NCBI RefSeq assembly: GCF_028769735.1
Contig: NC_088170.1
Span: 60,793,585-60,857,584, forward strand
From: Zonotrichia leucophrys gambelii
Taxonomy: Eukaryota > Chordata > Aves > Passeriformes > Passerellidae
Length of the DNA stretch: 64,000 bases
Direction: 5' to 3'
Positions within the stretch are counted from its first letter, which is position 1. Every line of letters starts with the position of its first letter. Below, piece after piece: positions 38,021 to 49,405 of the stretch. The position numbers were made by a program, and so were the translations under genes. The notes beneath the pieces are model-generated. The model worked only from the letters and a program-made list of their open reading frames with translations, was not told where the DNA came from and did not search any database.

Positions 38021-41000
38021 AGAAGCTTTTATTCTTTTTTATTTTTAGCTAATAACCTTTTTCCTCCCCACTCCCAGTAGTAACATCACCAGGAAGTTTA
38101 TTATACTTCCAAAGAGCTTTAAGGACAGTATTACTTCATAAGGTGCATTTAAAACACATCTGATTACAAAGTGAGAAAGTTACTAGACATCTGTCACGTA
38201 ATTGCACTACCATTAATTAATTTTATCAAAATGCTACTGCTTTTGCGATATTGCTGGAAAGTGTAAAATAAACTAGTATGAAACAAAATGTTTTTTGCAT
38301 TGCCACCAGGTGTTATGGAAACTTTTGAACTCTGCTTAAAATAAAACTGGAAATGAAATATTCTTGTTTCCCCTTCTGACATTGCTAAAATCAGTTAAAA
38401 TAAAAGACATGGATGGTTGATACTATGATTAAGAACAGGAGAAAACCAGCAACAAGGATAAGAAAGAAGGAATGTCATGTTCTGGCTAGCCTTGGATATG
38501 TGGTAAGAATTCTTAGGTAAGAATCCTCAGTACATACTAGAGTCAGGTTTTTTTAAATCCTTCCCCAGATAGTAAGATTTTTTAGATAAATTCAGCACCA
38601 TGGATGCTTGATACTCAGCCTCCCAATTGAAACAGCTGGCCTAACAAAGGCATAAGAAGCTTTGTGTCTCTAAGCCCCTGACCGAGTTCAGCAATGATCA
38701 CAGACTGACCATATGGCTGATGTTAAAAAGAAATATTGAGGAGTTACTCGTTCAGTGATCACCACTTATCCCTTGCTCTGACTGAGACAACAATTTTGTG
38801 GAGAAAACAAGGGCTCAGGGGCACTGAGGAAAACAGGAGAGAGGAAACTGTAAGGAATTTCATGTATTAAAAAAAAAAATAATTCTTATGGTGCTATTTA
38901 GGACATGGCCCAGGCTAAGATAGCTTGCTCCAGAAGAAATAGTAGGGTCTGGCAGTAAGATGACATTCTTTCTATGTAGATTTACCACCCAGAGAGGAAC
39001 ATAAGGCCAGCTTCAGGCAGAGGCAAAATAAGTAGATGTCGTCACTGGCAGACTGTCCTAGTCAGAGATGTCCTGACTGTCATCTGTCCTCAATGGCACT
39101 GTCCCAAGGTGATAACCTTGCTGTTATTACTGCCACCAGCAACAGCCTGTGTGCCTGGGAAAGGGCAGTGGAAACAAAGGGAGGTGCTCCCATTCTCCTG
39201 CAGTAGCCAGAGAAAGATTTTTCTCTTGTACTTAGAGCCAAAAATACTCAGTTTTGTTAGAATTAACAAGCATCACTGGTCTGGTTCTGATGATGAAGAA
39301 TTTTCATTACCAGCAGTGCTGAGAAGTATCAGATCCCAGCACAGGGATCACAGTAAACCTGGCCCTTCCACAGCACACAACTGTGCTATACCACCTCTGG
39401 GTTTTCCTTGCCCTCTGCATCCCTTATCCCAGGTTTGTGAATCTTCCAGCCTTACTCCAAATTCCCTTCTCACTCTGTTTTGGCTCCTGCTTTTCTTCTC
39501 CAGGTCTGCTAAACCTTTCCTTTCATCTTGTCTTGGAGAAATTCTTTCCTTTTCCATTGAGTCTTCTGAGGCATCTCCTGCTGCCTTCACTGCTCTCTGC
39601 CAATCCCCAAGCACTGTTTCCACACAGACTCTGAACTCCCACGTGGGTCATGTTTGAAACTCTTATTATGGTTCAGCAATCTAAAAACAGTTCAGTAATA
39701 GCCAGTACTTGGCTAAACTCAAATTCAAAGCACAGAAAATACTCTGCTGCTTCTTACTTATTTTCTGAGGTAACACTACAATATATATTGTCAAAACTTG
39801 AGCTGCCTCTAGTCCCTTCTACCTTTATATCAAATAATCTTTGTTCTTTCCAGAGCCTGTTGAATAAGAATTTTTCATGCTTATTTCAACCTCTAGACAT
39901 TAATCCTCTGAACTTTCATCAATAATTGCAGTATCCTGCAATAAATGATGCATCAATGACTTCCAATTTGTGAGAACAGTTTCTTAAAAGACACTGGAAG
40001 GGGGACTATCAATGGGTTTCCATTCTTAGAAAATAAGCATACTTGTGGATGCTGCCTTAAATCTTCTAATGATTTCAATAATTTAATTTACAATTCTGCT
40101 TGTTTGGGTTTTTTTAATAAAGGCTGCATATCAAAAGCTCCAGCTGAAATCATGAATGTGACCAACAGCATGCTCTCTGTGTGCCAAAAGAACCCATAGA
40201 TTCTCAGAGATATAGTGTGAATGAATGTAATGTGTGGATTTTTTTTGTAAACAAAGTTTAGATGTTTTTACCAAAAAACTCACAAACAACCCCCCAAAAC
40301 AAACCAAAACACAACCAACCAAAAAAACCCAACCCAAAAGAACTGTTGTCCAACTAATTATTGCATTTTCTTCTTACAGTTTACTCACAAATTTTATCAA
40401 TCTAATGATTGCTTGCATTTATTAAAGAGGCAATGTATCCACCTCCATAAATAGATTTATCTAATGGGAATATGCTTTGGCTTTAAGTACACTGCTGGAA
40501 CAGAGCCAAAATCATAAATTTCATCAACTTCTTTAGCAAAATATTAAATTCCAGGCTGCTGTTCTCATCTTGAAGACCTCAATGAGCACTATAGCTCCTC
40601 ACGTATTTGTTCCCATGTTGCCTTTCATGCCACTGATTTCTAAGCAGAAAAGCAGAGCATGCCCAACAGCACAGTGTTTGTGTACCAAGCTCATTTGGTT
40701 TAACTATTTGGGACGTTCATGTAGGAGAGAGCCCTCACAGATGACCAGGATGTTCATAAAAAATATTAGATGCAGCTCCTGTTGTCATTTAGAAAAACAT
40801 GCATGGCTCTTATATTTAAATAGCAAACTAGAAACTTGGGAACAAAGTGGAGAACAAAGGAAACCAGAATGAAAATTTCACTGAAAATTGTAGAAACTGC
40901 TCTTAAAGCTGCCTGCAAATCATACGCAAGAAGGTGTAGATTACTAACTTGAAAATCTTCTCAAGCCCCAAAATAAGGATTAAATTTGTGAAAAAAATAT

Positions 41001-44000
41001 CTGGATTGAAGAAATTTTCCAGTGGAAATAATGTAAGGGATAAAATAATGAATTTTCCTGCAGTGCTCCTGCCACTGTCTCTGACTGGAAAAGAGAACAG
41101 CAGTAGGGATGTGAGCCAGACTCTGCCAGCTGCTCCAGGGGCCAGAGAACAGAGTGAACTTCATGCTATGCTCTAGAAGTCTTTGATCTTTATTCTCAAT
41201 ATCACTTCTTCAATTCGTAATCAATTAATCAATTGGAATTATTTCTATTCTACTGAGAAGAACATGTTCCAAGGCTATTTGGAAAGTGGCTTTACTAAAG
41301 ATCTTAATAGTAGAGCTTGTAGCAGAACTTAACTAATAGTACAGAAGGTTTCTACAGATTTAGCCCTATATTTTATTATTGTGGACACCATCCAAATACG
41401 CTCCACAAACTCCAAAATCTATTATTGATTTAGGGATTATGTAAAAGTCACATGTATTATATTTAATACTAGCTTTTTCCTTCTTTGAGCTTCTTGGCTT
41501 GACAACAACAGGTCATTTTTTATAAAGCTGTACAAATACTTAAAGGATGTTGTCTCAGGGCAACCACATCACCTGATGTTTCTAATTCTTTTACTGCAGT
41601 CTCAAGTTGGCAGTAAGCTGAGCTGCTTTTTCATGAAGACTTTGTGCAGAACAAAAATACGTGCAGAATACATACAAAGACATGGTAAAGGAACATCAAA
41701 ATATGTAATTTAGACCTAATGACACTATCTGACTTAACAAAAGATCTGAACAGTTAATGTAAAATTTCTGATTTTATTAGATAATGAGGTATCTTCTAGC
41801 AACATGAGAGAACTGATCCCAAGGTCACTGTGGAGCCTACACTTCACCGGCATCACTTCCACATTTATAATGGGTTGGAGTTGGATTACAGAATTCACAA
41901 AAGAAAAGAGGCTGGTAGCTTATTCACCTCTAGAAGTTATTCAGCACTGGAGCAGCTTCTAAATCTTCTTTCATCTTAAGAGATGAAATTGTGATGTGTG
42001 CTTCTGTTGTGCTGAATAACTGCAGTGAAATTCACTCTCTGATTATGAATAGGTTTTATGGGGTTCATCTTTTCTCATTCTGAAGTTTAAATTGAAATGA
42101 CCAAGAAGAAAGGATATTCTAGGATTGATAGCCTTCTTTCTCACTGCCAATGGCACCCCAACACCAATGAAATCTGATGAATTCTCACTTTTCACTTCGG
42201 CAGCAGTGGATAATATCCTTAAAAGAATGGAAATAGGTATTTTCAGGTTTAACAGAGACACTGACTAGATAATAATGTAATTACAGGTCTGAAATATATG
42301 TATGTTGTACTTCAAAATACTTAGATTGTAACTGAATTTTTAATTTAGCTTTGGTTTTGTCACACATGTAAGAAATGTGACTGTCATATCACATGTGACT
42401 CAGTTAATCATGCCCATGGAAAAGATCTGTAATAGAAGGCAAAGGTTAGCTCCTAAAAGGCAAAGGAGCATGTTGTACATTTGTATTCAGAGGAAATACA
42501 TTGGGTTTTCTTCTGTTTCCTAAGGCAGTGATTTCAGTAATTTGAAAGCACTACAAAAATACGTCACATGCTACTCCAAAAAATGGCACCTCAATCCTGC
42601 AAATTAATCCATCAGGAGCAATCATGAGGAGCACAAATCTCTGCCAAGCACATCCACAATGCATCGATTTTCTCATTCAAAGATAACGTATTAATCCAAT
42701 TAAAAACATTAAGGGTTTTTTGTCTAGTCTAGGGCTGCTACATTTTTCCATTTAAACGGACAATAAGTTTGTAAAACAAATCTCTTTGGTTTTTGTATTT
42801 TTTAAGTTTGCTACTTAATGGTTTGATCCACTTTTCCACAAATGTTTTGTCCAAATATACCCTTTTTATCTACCTCTGCCTTAACAAGCCCCGTGCTGCA
42901 GCTTGAAGACATCTTTGACTTGTATTCAAATTTTGAATTTGTTTGTTCAGCACCTATAGCGTCTAAAATTCATAATTTCTCAACTCTTTATCACTACATT
43001 TGTTTAAAGAAAATTATAAAATATGTATTACATATAACAGGTGCCCAAACCAATCTGTTCCCTGGAGACTGGAACAACAGGAAGGCAGGAACTATTTTTA
43101 TGAGGTTATCTTATTTTCCACCATTTGTTTCATCCCTATGTGCAAAGACAAGAGGGGAAAAAGAAAATTGCAAGAAAGTGGGATGGTAGATTTATAATAA
43201 AAAAATTCTATTTCCATTAAGATGTTTTTTTTAAATTTGATGAAGCCAACTTGACCAAACATAAGAGGGCAGCTTACATCTCAGTTGAGGAATCACAACT
43301 ACTAGAACTACTAAGAACATACACAAACTGGATTAGTGAAAAAGATGTCTGGCATAGTTTTACAATCAAAAAAACTATTTTGTTAAATGCTCAGAAGCAT
43401 TTCCTAGCTAACAACTACCCATGTGATTTTTTAACTCTCTGTGAATATTTAAGTACTTAGGGTCATATCTGTCCTCTCTGTCCTTCATGCTTTCAGGTAG
43501 CAAATTTTATCACAGTAATCAGCGATTTCCCCCTTTTGTTGATTGTGAAGGTTTTCTACAGTAGAAGTGCTAAACTCCCAGGAAGTCAGAGCACCATCAA
43601 TTCATGTTTGGAAGATTATCTTTATAGCAATAAATATGGAGCAATTTACTTCTGAAGCATCAAATCCCTCTGAGCAATTTTTTCACTTGAAAGTGCAAAC
43701 AATTCCTAAGCCGCAGCAATTTGAATGGGGCATTAAAAAATGCTGAATAATGATATTCTGTAAGCTTCAGTAATGAAATTAATCTCAAGACCTTTTAAAT
43801 ACAAGGCTTTAATTTAATGGATTTCAACAGAGTTTCTTTTTTTCTGTTTTTGACAGAAGCAAAATAGAGAAAAAAATAGAAGGGCACTTGACAGCTAATA
43901 ATGCTTTTTTATGGAAAGCTCTTTGCCCTCCAAAGGCAGAAGAACATTTCTGCAGCCTTTATTAATGCTAGGAGATGCTACCCTGCCCAGCTGTGAAGGC

Positions 44001-45589
44001 AATGGTGATGCTTGTGCCACTGGCATGGGGCTGGGGCTCAGCACTGAGCTGGATCACCACAGCACCAGAGCCAATGGCCTGTGGGTGTTTGTCATTTTTA
44101 CACAGCTCCCTTACACTGGGGCCAAAGCTCTCCCCATTTCCACAGCAAGAGATTTGATGGACAAATCAATTCATTAACGGTTGCCAGAAAAGGTTTTTGA
44201 ATTTACTACAATAATTCAGTCATGTCTGATTAATTTACCAATTTAAAACACTTTGGGCCAAGCTCAAAAGAAGGAGCCTGCATGGTAGGAGCTCTGGAAG
44301 CATTTGCATGTGTGTGCAAGTGGCCCAAACAGAACACCCATAATCAGGAAGGTGGAAGAGCAAGTGACACCATGTGGAACATTTAGGCATCAAAACAACC
44401 CCCTACGATTTTTACACAAGTTGGATAGACTCAAGGACAACTTTGGTTTTAAAATAATAATAATAAAGCATATCTTAGGCAGATAATCTTCAAAGAAATT
44501 TCTCTGTCCCTCTCTGAGGCAGGTATGTGCTGCTGCAAAGCACTAATTTCACCTGCAGGTTGAAAAGGGGCTGCAATAAATACATCCAGGTAGGTAGATT
44601 TGTGTTTCACCTTGCAGAGCTCTGTTGAATGTGTTATGAAAAAGAGTGCTTTAAAAAAATCTCTATTATTATAAAAATACACTCAAACTCGACTCTCTGG
44701 ATATTCACAAAATATTGTCTCTCTATTCCAGATCTTTTAAACAAACTGCTGTAACCCTCCCTCCAGGGAAATGATGTTAAATGCCAAGAGGATGCATGGA
44801 CTCGTAAACACACACTGTCTTTCTCTAACTGAAAAGAAAAATATTAATATAGCAGCTCTACCATTAAAAACCTGCACTAAAAACACACACACTAGTTTCT
44901 AAAGCAACTTCAAATCTGCCCTGAGCTGCTGTTTGAACAAATCTTTATCACTATGATTTTGTTTCAGCACATAAATGGAATCAGTTATGCTTCACTGAGC
45001 TCCTTCTCTCTCTTCTTTTTTTCTTTGCTTAGTGGAACTGTCTCAAATTAATAGATTGGTTTCTTATAAACTTTTACTGTCTTTTAAATACAGAAGCATA
45101 TTTGTTGCAGTTTAAATTTGTTTAAACCTAGTATATATGCAGTTCGAAAAACTCATACACAAATAGAAATGGCACACTTCTATTTCAAATAGCACTTAAT
45201 GGTTTTTTGCTATTGCAGCCATTTGCAATGTCATCTATAATGCTTCCAATCTGATTAACAAGGTCTGCTTCCAACACTCCTCTTGGCTGCCCAATATAAG
45301 TTTCATTCTTATTAAACCTAGCATTTGCTCTTTATTACAGCTCATTCCAAGTCCACGCAAATGAAAGAAAAAGTTACATTTTAATTAAGAAGATGTGATT
45401 TAGGTTTGCTAAGGAATGACAAGAGATGGTGACAGTCCATCTGGTTTTCACATTCTGGATGGCTGATTAAACATACAAGATTTGATATCACATGTAAAAG
45501 AATCCTTGTTTGGGTTAACAACATAATTATGAACCCTTGTCACAAATTATGTAGAAAAAACGTTAATGAGATTAGTCCAAATATAAAAT
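38021..45589. other. Unique noncoding sequence
   Basis: This stretch includes the longest open frame of the window (39109-39657, 182 codons). It begins with GTG, sits in pyrimidine-rich sequence and encodes a serine/leucine-rich string without a domain, so it is not called as a gene. A C/A-only low-complexity stretch lies at about 40268-40340. AT-rich, homeodomain-motif-rich pieces at 43540-43800 and 45030-45360 could be conserved elements. Short AAT and CA microsatellites occur at 44452-44466 and about 44883-44892. Confidence 0.5.
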
Positions 45590-45805
45590 TGTACAAAGTT
45601 TAACCCTGCCTGGATAACAAGTGCCCACTAAAGCTCCTCTACCCCTCTTCCCCTCAGCTGGACAGAGAGAAAATATGAGAGGCTCATGGGCTGAGATATG
45701 GTCAGAGAGAGATCAGTCACACATTACCATCCTCAGCAAAACAAATCTGACTCAGGAAAACGAGTTTAATTTATTACCAATCTAATCTGAATAGGGTAAG
45801 TAATG
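45590..45805 (-). mobile_element. ERV LTR 3' portion (U5/R side), part 1 of an interrupted element
   Basis: The left terminus TGTACAAAGTTTAACCCTGC matches, after decay, the TG...GGTTGACCCTGGC-type terminus I know from a bird ERV LTR. The reverse strand carries a polyadenylation signal AATAAA (complement of 45770-45775) within GGTAATAAATTAAACTCG, about 180 bp from the terminus, as expected. Removing the LTR at 45811-46116 plus one AGGAA copy joins this piece smoothly to 46122 onward, restoring the known neighbour order around GATTTGGGTTTTATTCC on the reverse strand. ERVL-like class is from memory. Confidence 0.6.
45770..45775 (-). terminator. Polyadenylation signal of the interrupted ERV LTR
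   Basis: Reverse-strand AATAAA about 180 bp inside the LTR terminus at 45590. Confidence 0.45.
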
Positions 45806-45810
45806 AGGAA
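45806..45810 (+). repeat. Target-site duplication, left copy (AGGAA)
   Basis: Directly precedes the TG at 45811 and is repeated at 46117-46121. Confidence 0.7.
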
Positions 45811-46116
45811 TGGTTGTCATCATATTGTGAAGCTCCCATACCTTCTCACTGATTTCTCATGGGCAGTTCCTCACAGCACTGGCTCTTTCTTCTTCACAGC
45901 AACAACCAACAAACTCCAACTCTCTTAGTGCAGCCAACAAATTCCAACTCTCTCCTCACCTAGCTAACCCACTCTTTTGTAGCACTCTTCTTATTGGACA
46001 CAGCTGTGGCCTGTTAAGGGCAGGCCTGTTCCTAATCTTTGGTGATTAGTACAGCTGCAACTCCTCAGGGGTGAGACTGCCTTCTGCACTATTTTCTTAC
46101 ATTCCATCCCTCCACA
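45811..46116 (-). mobile_element. Short solo LTR, copy B, nested in another ERV
   Basis: A 306-bp element starting TGGTTGTCAT and ending CCCTCCACA, flanked by AGGAA on both sides. It is homologous along its length to copy A at 5876-6175. Like copy A it carries the inverted motif GGCCTG/CAGGCC (46008-46013 and 46021-46026). The TATA position is degenerate (TACAAAAG on the reverse strand, complement of 45974-45981). Copy B alone has an internal tandem duplication of an ACCAACAAACTCCAACTCTC-like unit (45905-45925 and 45933-45953). The insertion splits an older ERV LTR in the same orientation. No viral genes adjoin it. Confidence 0.75.
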
Positions 46117-46121
46117 AGGAA
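46117..46121 (+). repeat. Target-site duplication, right copy (AGGAA)
   Basis: Follows the terminal CA of copy B and matches 45806-45810. The next base is also T on both sides, so the match can be read as six bases. Confidence 0.7.
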
Positions 46122-46755
46122 TAAAACCCAAATCTTAAAAAGGCCTTCCCTTCACCCTTCTATTTTTCCTGGGCTGAACCTCTCTCTGAATTCTCTGCCT
46201 CCTCTCCTCAGCAGCACAGGGGGATGGGTACTGGGAGTGTGGTCAGTTAATCCCACACTGTCTCTGCCACAGTTTCCTTCCCAGGGGGAGGACTCCTCTC
46301 ACTCTTCCCCTGCTGCAGTGTGGGGTCCCTCCCACAGCAGACAATTCTCCATGAACTTCTGGGCAAGTTCTTCCCACACGCTATCAGTCATGAGCTACTC
46401 CAGTGTGCGTCTCTGCCATGGGATGCAGGGGTCATAAATCCTGCCACAAAAGCTGCTCCAGCATGGGCCCTTCTCTCCATGGCACTACAGGCCCTGCCAG
46501 GAGCCTGCTCCAGCAAAGGCTTCCATGGGGTCACAGCCTCCCTTGGACACCCACCTGCTCCAGGCTGGAGAGTGCCCAAGGGCTGCAGGTGGATCTGCTC
46601 CCCCAGGGACCTCCCTGGGCTGCAGGGGCACAGCTGCCCCAGCAGGAGCTGCCCCAGGGGAATCTGCTCTGGCACCTGGAGCAAGCACCTCCTGCCCCTC
46701 CTTCTGCACTGACCTGGGAGCCTGCAGGGCTGCTTCTGTCACATACTCTCACCAC
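46122..46755 (-). mobile_element. ERV LTR/internal segment with imperfect minisatellite, part 2
   Basis: Continuation of the element at 45590. It is the most GC-rich part of the window. From about 46280 it holds irregular repeats of a CTGCTCCAG-led unit, at roughly 46397, 46452, 46505 and 46554, with further decayed copies, followed by CACTGACCTGGGAGCCTGCA. I know this succession from a bird ERV present in many copies. The several overlapping open frames here (85-169 codons, both strands) arise from the GC-rich repeats and are not genes. The right boundary is unclear: recognisable similarity fades near 46755 and I see no matching duplication. Confidence 0.6.
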
Positions 46756-49090
46756 CTGTAAGAAAACCAGAGCTGCCTTTCAGCAAAAAAGAACCAGGCT
46801 CTTTCATCTTCCATTGAAAAACAAACTCTCCCTCGGGGTACAACTCAAGCAAGTGTGGGCTCATAAGAGCACCTGCTGGCCTCAGCTTCTCTGGCTACAT
46901 CCACAGGTTTAACACATACAGGCATGACTAAGGATGGGCCGAATGCAAATTTATATTGTAATAAATACAAATCAATGATCACACTAAAATATAAAGCACT
47001 GTGATGATATAAGTCAGAATCAATGTGTCCCTTGTGCAATGGAAAGAATAAGACAGCAGGAAAAATCACATCACATCACACATGATGGTGACACAAGGAG
47101 CTGCTAGGTGATTGCTTGCAGCACATCTTGTATAATTATCTACATAAAGAGAAATATATCCCTGGTTGTTTAACCACCACAAAATCCATTAAATTGCTTA
47201 AATGGTTCTTTCAAGTGCTTAGCATACTTTTGTGGGCAATAAAAATAATTAATAATAATAATGCCAAGAGCAGGTAAAATACTTCTCATTTCTCACACTC
47301 AGTAACATCCCTACTAAACAAATAAATCTCTGTTTACCAGACAGAAATACACCATCTGACAGAATGACCTACTGTGCAACTATAAGATTAAATAATGGAG
47401 AAAAGAGATTCATGCATGCCCCAAGTCAGAGAATTATTTGTTGCTTATATGCTGCATTGCCAAAGGTCATCAAGTGCTATAAATCTACACTTCACAATTC
47501 CTTAAAGAAATGTAAATTATATATTTTACCAGAAACATATAACCTTCATGTTAGAACTGTACGGGGTCTGTATCACTTAAATAATTTAAATATTCCAGAT
47601 ATAGTAGGCTGTCTATAAATATTTCAGGCAACTAGGAAAATCTTGTTCATATGCCTGTTGATTCCCTACAGTTCCCATGAATCAGGAACCCAAATGGTCC
47701 TATGCCCTCAAATGCAATGGTTTATGAAATCCCATTTACCCTGCATACCTTCACTTTCATCAACAGCAGCCTCACTTACCAAACAGTTGCTTCCATGGGT
47801 GAAACACAAAACAAAATATCAACTCCTGTTTTGCTAGGAGTCAGATGTCAGTCTTTGTAAAAAATAAGCACAAATAATTAGATTTGTTTGGCGGGATTTT
47901 TGGTCCATTTTTATTTTAAATGGAGCTATTGGAGAAAAAAAAAAAAAAAAGTACAAGCTGTAATTTTGTGGTTTTGAAATTCCAAATGCAAACCATAACA
48001 ACTCTAGTGGAACATGGGTTAGAGTAGGAGCATTTCATGCCATTAGCTGAAATGTCAGCAATGGATACCCATGTCACTTGCTGAAAAGTGAAAAGATTAC
48101 ATTGCTTCATCTACAGCCACAAGAGTAGGAAACAAGTAAACAGCTGTGTTTACACTCCCTTTAACTGAACGTGAAAATCTTGTGGAGAGCTACCAAAGCC
48201 ATAAACCAGCTATGAGTGTCCATCCACATACTTGCAACTGAGAAAAAAGGGACATAATTTAGTCTCAAACATGGGTCCCACAGCACGAACTTGACTGTTT
48301 GAACAGCTCCTGACAACTCACAGAGATGCTACAGGAACAAGGCCTGCTGAGAAATCTCTGAGCTGTCATGCTGAAGCACTGACATGATACACAGTTAATC
48401 TGAACACTAAAATTTTCATGGCTTTCACTTGAGATTTCTGTTAGTAATTTAGTGATGAAAGAACTTTTGTGCCTCATTTGGGTAGAGCTGGTAATTATGA
48501 AGTAATGAAAGCATGAAGGGAAGGTTTGTGTGGGCTACCTTTGCCTGTGCTCAGATCTGCTGCCTCTGAAGATGACCATAGGACTGGCACAAAAAAAAGA
48601 TCCCTGATGTGTGTGTCAGCAGGTAGATGTTCAATTCTTGTTCTGCTCCAAAAATGATGTGTTTTTATGCATCCAACATTGAAATGTCTATTTGAAAGCA
48701 GGCTGAAGGAACCTGACACTTCCTTATAGAGTTGATGTTTTAGGGATTAAAACACATGAAGTATAAAGGTATGCATCTCAATTTTTTGAAAGAATTTTTT
48801 GAAACACACAATCATAATGAACACTGTTGACTGAAAACGCAATTATAGGTTCAAATAATTTCAGATAGACATTGTCTATGACTAATCTTTAAAAGCTATA
48901 AGCCATTTGCTCAGTTATTTGGTTAGTTGAAAAGACGTTCAAATTTGTAACAAATAATGGTCAAAATGATCTGACCTCAGGAAAAACACAGCAAAATATG
49001 CAATTAATTATGGGCTTTGCAGCAAGATCCTGTATGTAACAATATATATATAATTCCACAAGTATGGTCTAAGGGATTGGGGGTTAAGTC
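46756..49090. other. Unique noncoding sequence
   Basis: No gene or named repeat seen. A run of about 16 A's lies at 47935-47950 and short AAT repeats at about 47250. Frames of 60-84 codons have no domain. Confidence 0.55.
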
Positions 49091-49405
49091 CAGAGCAGAG
49101 AAGGCTTCAGGGACAGCTACCTCATCCTAGCAATAAATATCAAAAGGGTGATCAAGAAGAGAGCTCTCTACTGAAGTGCAGAAGAGAGGTGATGGATGTG
49201 ACTTGAAACAGAGGGATCCTACTGGGTATAAGAAAAAAATAAAGTCACTGTGAGGATAATTAAGCACTGGAAGAGGATTCCCAGAGGCTGCAGGTTACCA
49301 TTCTTGGACTTTCTGAGACCCATTTGGACAAAGCCTTGAGAAACTTGCTCTGAATTCAGTGCTGCTTCTGCTTTGAGCACATGGACTCTTGAGACCTCTC
49401 CCACC
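49091..49405 (+). mobile_element. Old CR1 LINE 3' fragment (sense)
   Basis: Collinear with CR1. GCTTCAGGGACAGCTACCTC is followed by GCAATAAATATCAAAAGGGT and later by TCACTGTGAGGATAATTAAG. Then come GCACTGGAAGAGGATTCCCA, CCCATTTGGACAAAGCCTTG and TGAGAAACTTGCTCTGAATT, ending in TTTGAGCACATGGACTCTTG and AGACCTC. Corresponding CR1 phrases are ACTGTGAGGGTGAC, AGCACTGGAACAGGTTGCCCA and CTGGACAAGGCCCTGAGCAACCTG. It is strongly diverged, older than the copies at 17878 and 36281, and noncoding. Confidence 0.7.

Noticed and set aside
39109..39657. Longest open frame, 182 codons, with a leucine-rich start resembling a signal peptide
   Set aside because: The first codon is GTG, not ATG. The composition is pyrimidine-driven (Ser/Leu/Pro-rich), overlapping frames are also open, and no domain or splice context is visible.
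40268..40340. C/A-only tract resembling a telomere-like or CRISPR-like repeat
   Set aside because: Units are irregular (CCAAAA, CAACC and so on) with no fixed repeat-spacer pattern. It is a simple low-complexity tract.
46237..46912. Cluster of 66-169 codon frames in five or more frames
   Set aside because: All sit on the GC-rich ERV minisatellite. Simultaneously open frames on both strands reflect low stop-codon density, not coding.
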